Position numbers and translations under genes: made by a program | In this document: in pieces, positions 57,952 to 64,000 of the stretch | How the letters are laid out: every line of letters starts with the position of its first letter | How positions within the stretch are numbered: position 1 is the first letter of the stretch | Source: Heterohyrax brucei | Taxonomy: Eukaryota > Chordata > Mammalia > Hyracoidea > Procaviidae | Direction: 5' to 3' | Assembly (NCBI GenBank): GCA_028571685.1 | Contig: CM053144.1 | Location: 100,408,171-100,472,170 of the forward strand | Length of the DNA stretch: 64,000 nucleotides | Notes under the pieces: generated by a model | What the model saw: the letters and a program-made list of their open reading frames with translations, nothing else | What the model was told of the DNA's origin: nothing | Database searches by the model: none

Positions 57952-59682
57952 TTTTTTTTTTTTTTTTTAATGACTGAAGGAAAGTGTACATTCCCATATA
58001 AATTTACATGCCCACCTATATGCAGCTTCCACTGCTCTGCCTGCCCGGTGACAGCACACTATTCCTCTCTGCTCCATACATGTCTCATCCTCCCAACAGT
58101 CTCCTTTCCTCTCCTCTCCACCCACTCTTCTTCCTACAGCTAGAGGTCAGCAGGATGATATCCTATAGATGTATAGAACCATCAAGTGCATCCAATGTAT
58201 GAGACTCGATGGCACTTGGCTGGCTGCATCGCTAAGTCCAACCCATTCATGTCCGGAGAGTGGACCTTCATTATGATTTATGGGCAAGGGCAGCATGAGT
58301 GCCAGGGGCCATGCTCCCAGAGAAACCCTCAAGCTGCTGGACCATCAACTGCAGTCGTTTAGTGGAGATCTCAAGATGCACCCCTTTTTATTCTTGTGTT
58401 GCTAGTGAGACTCGACTTAGTGAGCTCCATCGCGGCTATCACTGGTGGTGGCTAGGCATCATCAGGTTCTTCCGGTCCCAAGTCGATGTAGGCACCCACT
58501 CATGTGGGTCTCTCTATCTTCTGGGTTGTCTTTACCCCATGCCATTTTGGTCCTCGGTGAGCGTCCGTTCCTGCTGAGTTGGGACTATTTGCTGTGCCCT
58601 TGGATGGCAGCTTGGCAGCTTTTAAGACTCCAGACGCCACTCACCAATGTGGGGTGCAGAGAGCCCTCTTAGCAAAATGCTAGTTGTTCCAAGTGACCTT
58701 GATTTCTCCTAAAAGCATGGTCCCCCTGCCCGAGCTACTCTGTTCTTGCAATATTGCGTTAAGATGGAAGGAGTACTCAAGTTATGCTGAAGTCCACTTA
58801 ATATTGTTCTTGTTTCTAACGTATGCTATCACCGATTTCACCCAAACAAATTTCTATCAACTATCTAATCTAAACCCTCCCCCCTCGTCCTCCCTCCTTC
58901 CCCTCCCTTGCAGCCATCAAAGTGTCTTGTCTTCTATACTTGTCTGCTTTTGAGATCTTATCATAGGGGTCTCATACAATATTTGTCCTTTTGTGGCTGA
59001 CTACTTTCACTCAACGTAATGTCTTCCAGTTGAAACCAGGTGATGAGATGTTTCCTGGAATCATCATTATCTTTATCATTGCATAGTGCTCCACTGAGTA
59101 TATATACCATAGTTTACCTATCCATTCCTCTGTTGTTGGGCATCTGGGTTGATTTCTTCTTTTTGCTATTGTGGACTGTGCTGCAATAAACATTCTTGTG
59201 CACGTGTTTGTTGGTGTGAAAGGCCTTGATTCTGTATGGTATACTCCAAGTGGTGTAATTACTGAGTCAAATGGTGTATCCATATCCATTTTTTTTAAGG
59301 AAGTGCCATATTGCTTTCCAAAGAGGCTGGACCGTTTTGCAACCCCACCAACAGTGTAGGAGAGTTCCTCTTTCTCCACATCCTCTCCAGCATTTGTTGT
59401 TTTTTGTTTTTTGGATCATGGCCAATGTTGTTGGAGTGCGATGGTATCTCATTGTAGTCTTGATTTGAATTTCCTTAATAACTAAAGATCGTGAACATGT
59501 CTGCATGTGTTTTTTGGCTGCCTGGATCTCCTCTTTAGAGAAATGTCTGTCCATCTCCTTTGCCCATTGCTTAATTTGATGATTTATCTTCTTCTTTTTG
59601 ATATTTTGTAGTATCTTATAGATTATGGAGATCAGGCATTGGTCTGACATAGAGTTGCCAAATACTTTTCCCTTTCTATAGG
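57952..59682 (-). mobile_element. 5'-truncated L1 (minus) with target-site duplications
   Basis: A T run (reversed A tail) at 57952-57969 is followed by the 3' UTR (TACATTCCCATATAAATTTA) and the ORF2 C-terminal to CCCTTTCTATAGG. GTTGTTGATTTT is repeated at 57940-57951 and 59683-59694, the clearest target-site duplication here. Length 1.73 kb. It looks like one of the younger insertions. Confidence 0.92.
59267..59650 (-). pseudogene. L1 ORF2 C-terminal fragment
   Basis: A 127-codon open piece in the truncated L1. DRHFSKEEIQAAKKHMQTCS is shared with 48515-49024. A further part reads [20 protein letters not shown], the typical L1 ORF2 Cys/Trp-rich end (TLLHCWWECKLVQPLWK in other mammals). No start of its own and no function. 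Confidence 0.8.
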
Positions 59683-59694
59683 GTTGTTGATTTT

Positions 59695-62600
59695 GATTCT
59701 TATTTTACATTGTGAAGTTAGAGGAGGTCAGATGCCCTATCATGTCAGTTTTAAACATAATGTTCTGTTTGTTTTTTTTTTTCCTTCTTTCTTCTGTCTG
59801 TAGTTCAGGAAATTCATCTTCCGTTTTACCCAGTCTCTCACCATCAAGCAGGACTTTCTACCTCCAGCAATAATTAACTTAACTTTCCTGTTCCCTGTGC
59901 CTCTGGCGCTCTGCACTGTACATCTTTTGTTAATACATGAATGGCAGTCAGTAGCTTGGTGCTCTGCTCCACTGTTTCTTAGCAGTGTGTGAATCTACAG
60001 AGCTCCTTGAGTCATAACTGAATTTCTTGTCATTATGGAACCTACAGGGTAGCAGGTAATTCAGATTGTTTTGTTTTTTCAGGTAGGTACAGTACTTGAA
60101 GTTTTAACTATCAGTTTGAAACATTGTGGTTTCAAAAGCCACTGATGAGCAGTTTCTAGGATTTATCTAATTCTAACCATAGAAATTAGTTGATTTTATT
60201 TATAACTTATTTATTCTTTTACTATATGGTGATTACCACTTTCATGGCTTAAATTCATGGAGGATCCCTTAGAATCAGGGCTTCTGCTAGGCAGTACACA
60301 GTCATGAATCTCCTCCCCCGTCCTCCCCTGGAAATGAAGAACCCTAGGCTGTGAGTCATACAGGCATTAATAGAACTGGGGGTAGGATGGAAGTGGACTG
60401 GCCTATACCTGCAAACATAGGAAAGAAAAAAAAAAGGTCTGAATCCCATACAAAGTAGAACTATAGAACTAAAGAAGTGGAAGTGGGGAGTTAAAGAGCA
60501 AACAACTTATCCAAAACATTAATTCTGCAAAAGCTCTGAGCAAGACCTGGATCCAAATTGGAGATCCGTCATCAAGGCAGATGAGAGCAGACGGCAGAGG
60601 TAAAATTTAGCCATGGTATGCAAATAATAGAGGACTTCTGAGGGTCATTGGGAGCGGAATCCTTAGCAAGAAGAGGGCTTTCAAGGATATCGAGCCTGTT
60701 CAGATATTTTCACACTAAACAGAGCCTCATTATTATTATATTTTTTTCTTTGATTTGTCTCATTAATAATAACTTATGTTTTATTGAAAAATGAGAATTC
60801 AGAAGATAGAAAAAAATGATGATATGAAGGTGAAGGAACCAGAGTGTAAATCTCCCCGTAGGATTGTCTACACAGACACAAATAAATCCCAGATCTCTGA
60901 GCCCACTGTGATGCTGAAGCAGTGGAGGGTTCCTCTACTGGGGAAAGTCAAGGAAGGAAAAGAAGAGCTGGATAGGCAGTAGATACTAGCATGAGTAAGT
61001 ATACATCTTTGTGAACTCATATATGAATTTGTCGTTTTACAAATACTGTTTTTATATTTAATACAAGTGGACATTCCTGCCTTAGAAGGAAGATTCATTG
61101 TTTACATCCCCGAGGTTTTCAAAATTGTGAAAACACAACCCAGGTTGTGATGACAGGCTGTCTTCTGCAAAGAATGCAATATGCCCTCTTGCAGTTGTCC
61201 TGAAACTGAGGTATATGGAAACTGGAAGATTTGGTCCGGTGTACCATGCACTGTATGACGGTGGGGTGCAGACCAGAAGCCACTTCTGTCAGTTTTTGGT
61301 GAAGTTTATACTGGGCGTCTATTTCTCCCCACACAGTGCTTCAGTTCTTTCAAAAAACTCCACCCTAGTCTTCCTCTAGCCACAGGACTCTGTTGACCCA
61401 TTCATTTCTTTATCCCCACAAAGTCCTAAATTACCCTTTCTCCATGAACATTGCTGTTGTATTCAGTATCCTCAACCTCACCTTTCCCACATGCAATTAT
61501 AGACATTCAAGAATACACATTATTGGTAAGTGTAAATTATTTAAAATACAAATGTTGCAAAGAGAACAAGAAAATCTGGGAAATTATGGCCAGGAGTGCT
61601 GAAGTACTGTGACGTTGTGCACGCATTCTTTTTCTGGGAGCTGTTCACCACTTCTGCCGAGGACAAGTGGGTCATCTTAGATGTGCTATTATTGTATTCA
61701 GTGTGCTGAAGACTGTTAAGGCACTTTGTGTCTTTATGACTATCCACCCATTTGACACATATTGACTGACCACCTGTTGGGTCCCAAGACCTCTGCCAGG
61801 TTCTAAGATGCAGTAATGAGCAAGTCAGACACACAGACCCTGTCCTCATCATGTTTGGATGGGCAAGGAATGGAGAATTTCAATGAAATTATTACACAAA
61901 CATAAAATTCAAACCAAGCTAAATGATGTGGGGGAAAGGCATAGTGAGCTATGATTAAGTTTATGCTGATGCTGCAAAAGCAATTCCTTCACATTCTGCC
62001 CCTATCATTAAAGAAATGAAACAAATCAGTTTTCTTAATCTGATTGGATCTGATAATTTGGAATAAAAAATTATGGTTCACTTAAGTGAAGGTTAATTTA
62101 GTTATGATCGATAACTCTCCAGTCTGTTACTTAAAAACTTGGTAACTTCTCTTCACATTTTATAAAAATGACTTTCTGCAAAAATGAGGAGGGGGAAGAT
62201 TGATATCATTAATCACATGGTATTTACATGGGTTTTATATATTAATTTATTTGCTCTGGGGAAATCTCGGACATTACTTGAAAAACATCAGTTGGCATAT
62301 AAATGAAGACCTTCTTTTATATTCAAAACCAGGAAACTGAACATTCAGTCATAACCTCATAATCATGATAGGTACACAGTGTGATTCACTACATAGTAAA
62401 AGGAGTCATTGAACATTTTCCTTTTGATAAATGTGTGTCTCAGTTTGTATGGTCTGGTCACGGCTGTGGTAGGACAACCCAGTGTTCTAAGCCAAACCAT
62501 GCCCTCAAATTATATACTGAAATTCCCTAAAACTGAACTGTAGCTATTTGTCTTTTGACTGATCACTATTACTATAGCAAAATATCTTTTCAGTTAAATG

Positions 62601-63034
62601 GGTTTATTTATAGGGCTGAGTTTGTTTTCAAGTACAATCATTTATATGTTATACAAAACATATAAAACTTCTTTGTATATGAAAAAGGTGAGTATTTGAG
62701 AAAACATATTTGGGTTAATTTCCTCATTACCTTCTTGTATGACGTTTAGTCTCTCTTGCATACTACTACTCTTGATTAGTCATGCAATCATTAAATTACG
62801 TAGTCAAACAAGAAAGTTAGACAGAGTAAAGAATTCATTCAGTTCTCTTCCAGAGGTAGACAAGCAATGATATTTTCCTGGGCGGCTTTGCACTGTGCTA
62901 CTATCAGTGAATTCTACATTTTCTCTCCTTTATTATTAGGAAACACCTAGATTTTTTAAATGTCAGATTAATGTAGCAAAAGGTTTTAGATTGGTAGTCT
63001 AATACTGATGTTTTCTTTGCCCCGTTTAGTGTTA
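59695..63034. other. No recognisable gene; weak MIR-like traces
   Basis: A T run lies at 59771-59782. A weak MIR-like piece (AAACAACTTATCCAAAAC) is near 60500-60560. An ancient-repeat-like stretch lies at about 61740-61980 (ACATATTGACTGACCACCTG; ATGCAGTAATGAGCAAGTC). Frames are short (up to 103 codons, 61541-61852) with no motif. Confidence 0.35.
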
Positions 63035-63190
63035 AACTTGTTCTGTCTCTTACTATATCCTTGAGCAAATTTCTAATGTGAATTGGAAATTTCTAAACTG
63101 AAAGCAAGGATAATAATGACTCCACTGAAAACTTCAAAGGTTGCTATGAAGATTAAGTAAAATTTTATTTTAAAATTAACCATCTATGAA
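63035..63190 (+). mobile_element. MIR-like ancient SINE (plus)
   Basis: CCTTGAGCAAATTTCTAATG, AAGGATAATAATGACTCCAC and GTTGCTATGAAGATTAAGT follow the MIR order (CTTGGGCAAGTTAC, GGGATAATAATAG, GTTGTTGTGAGGATTAAAT). Confidence 0.65.
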
Positions 63191-63716
63191 GGGATATACA
63201 AATAATATTTAGATAATGTCCTTTCTTCCATTTCCAGTGGAAAAGCTGATCTAGGATAGGAAACTGGTTAGCATGTTATGTTTTACTTAAGATCAATGAT
63301 TCTCACCTCCAGGTTGTGATCAGGAAGTATGGGGTGGGAATTGGGGTGGGAGGAGTTAGAGGAAATACTCTCACTGTGAACAATTTGAGAATAAATTGTC
63401 CTGATTAATCCCCCAGAGTTATTAGAACATTCTTTCTTGCAGTGATTAAATTTCCTTCCTTCCAAAATGTGTTCTAGTTCTGACTACTAGTATTTCCTAA
63501 ATAATAACATTTTATTCTATTGCAGTTTGACTTGTTAGATTTTCTCATTGTTTCAAGATCTCCTAAGATCTTCGTGTATCTTATTTTAGTCAGCTAATCA
63601 AAAGAAAGAATCTTTTAGTCCCAAGTCATTTTGATAAGCCAAATATGTGTATCTTATCATCTGTTTTTTAGAAGTGGTAGATGCATACTAGTATATGCTA
63701 AGCTTATGGAAGGTAT
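63191..63716. other. Unrecognised sequence
   Basis: No frame or repeat identified. Confidence 0.35.
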
Positions 63717-63870
63717 CAGAAACCCTGGTGGTATAGTGGTTAAGTGTTATGGCTACTAATCAGAAGGTTGGCAGTTCAAATCCACCGGGGACTTTTTGGA
63801 AACTCTATTGGACAGTTCTGCTCTTTCTATATGGTGACTATGAGTCAGAATCAACTCAACAGTACTAGGG
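63717..63870 (+). mobile_element. AfroSINE (plus), short subtype with Pol III boxes
   Basis: CAGAAACCCTGGTGGTATAG head. Box A (TGGTATAGTGG) is at 63729-63739 and box B (AGTTCAAATCC) at 63773-63783. The tail is GACTATGAGTCAGAATCAAC then TCAACAGTACTAGGG. Confidence 0.9.
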
Positions 63871-64000
63871 AGTGGGGATGATATGGGGAGGAAAACAAAA
63901 ATGAATAGAAATCATGGTGCCTGACTTCTATTTAGACTTCTTATATTTTAATGAGAAGAGAGAACTAGTGTATGATGGTTAACTCAGAAAAAAAGTGGTT
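63871..64000. other. End of window, nothing recognised
   Basis: Short AT-rich sequence. No gene or repeat seen. Confidence 0.3.

Noticed and set aside
47458..58577. Similar plus-strand frames at 47458-47727 and 58299-58577 as a conserved small protein
   Set aside because: Both are antisense to homologous L1 3' UTRs. The resemblance follows from shared repeat DNA and is not open in the third copy at 9850-10100.

Overview
The window reads as non-genic (intergenic or deep intronic) DNA from a placental mammal, most likely an afrotherian such as elephant, manatee or a relative. I assign the lineage from memory of repeat families. Many short tRNA-headed SINEs have the AfroSINE form (GGAGCCCTGGTGGC head, box A and box B, then a tail that mirrors the 3' end of an RTE LINE). 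RTE LINE fragments with (AAC)n tails and old L1 copies accompany them. The DNA is AT-rich. I found no convincing exon, host gene, structural RNA gene or CRISPR array. Nearly all open frames are short and lie in repeats.

Layout. Bases 490-7065 hold a nearly full-length, decayed plus-strand L1 carrying three later SINE/RTE insertions. Bases 9499-16598 are a near full-length minus-strand L1 that split an earlier minus-strand L1 (about 9455-9498 and 16599-19990). The split L1 is rearranged, with an inverted endonuclease piece and a recent-looking 85-110 bp duplication. Bases about 20015-29720 are an older minus-strand L1, interrupted by a solo-LTR-like element (24787-25233), SINEs and a short internally deleted L1 (26813-28381). 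Bases 30960-31400 carry two SINEs and 34275-34740 an L1 fragment. A 1.26 kb mariner transposon with both inverted repeats and TA duplications spans 35040-36301. A plus-strand RTE 3' half (37365-38525) follows, then an old L1 (38700-40545) cut by a mariner-derived foldback element (39812-40348). A second foldback element with the same internal joints lies at 43669-44228. A minus-strand RTE (45898-47125) abuts a 5'-truncated L1 (47145-49136). An internally deleted mariner spans 49979-50867. Bases 51950-52600 hold a three-SINE cluster. Further L1 and RTE tails follow, including a 5'-truncated L1 at 57952-59682 with clear target-site duplications.

How the parts relate. LINEs, SINEs and mariners of several ages are nested, so relative ages can be read from who interrupts whom. 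The AfroSINE tail matches the RTE tail, which fits RTE machinery driving the SINEs. The mariner relics show parent copies and non-autonomous derivatives side by side. The best candidate for something not well described is the foldback mariner family: two copies at separate loci share the same complex structure (reversed 3' half, 5' terminus, forward 3' end). No new biochemical system was recognised.
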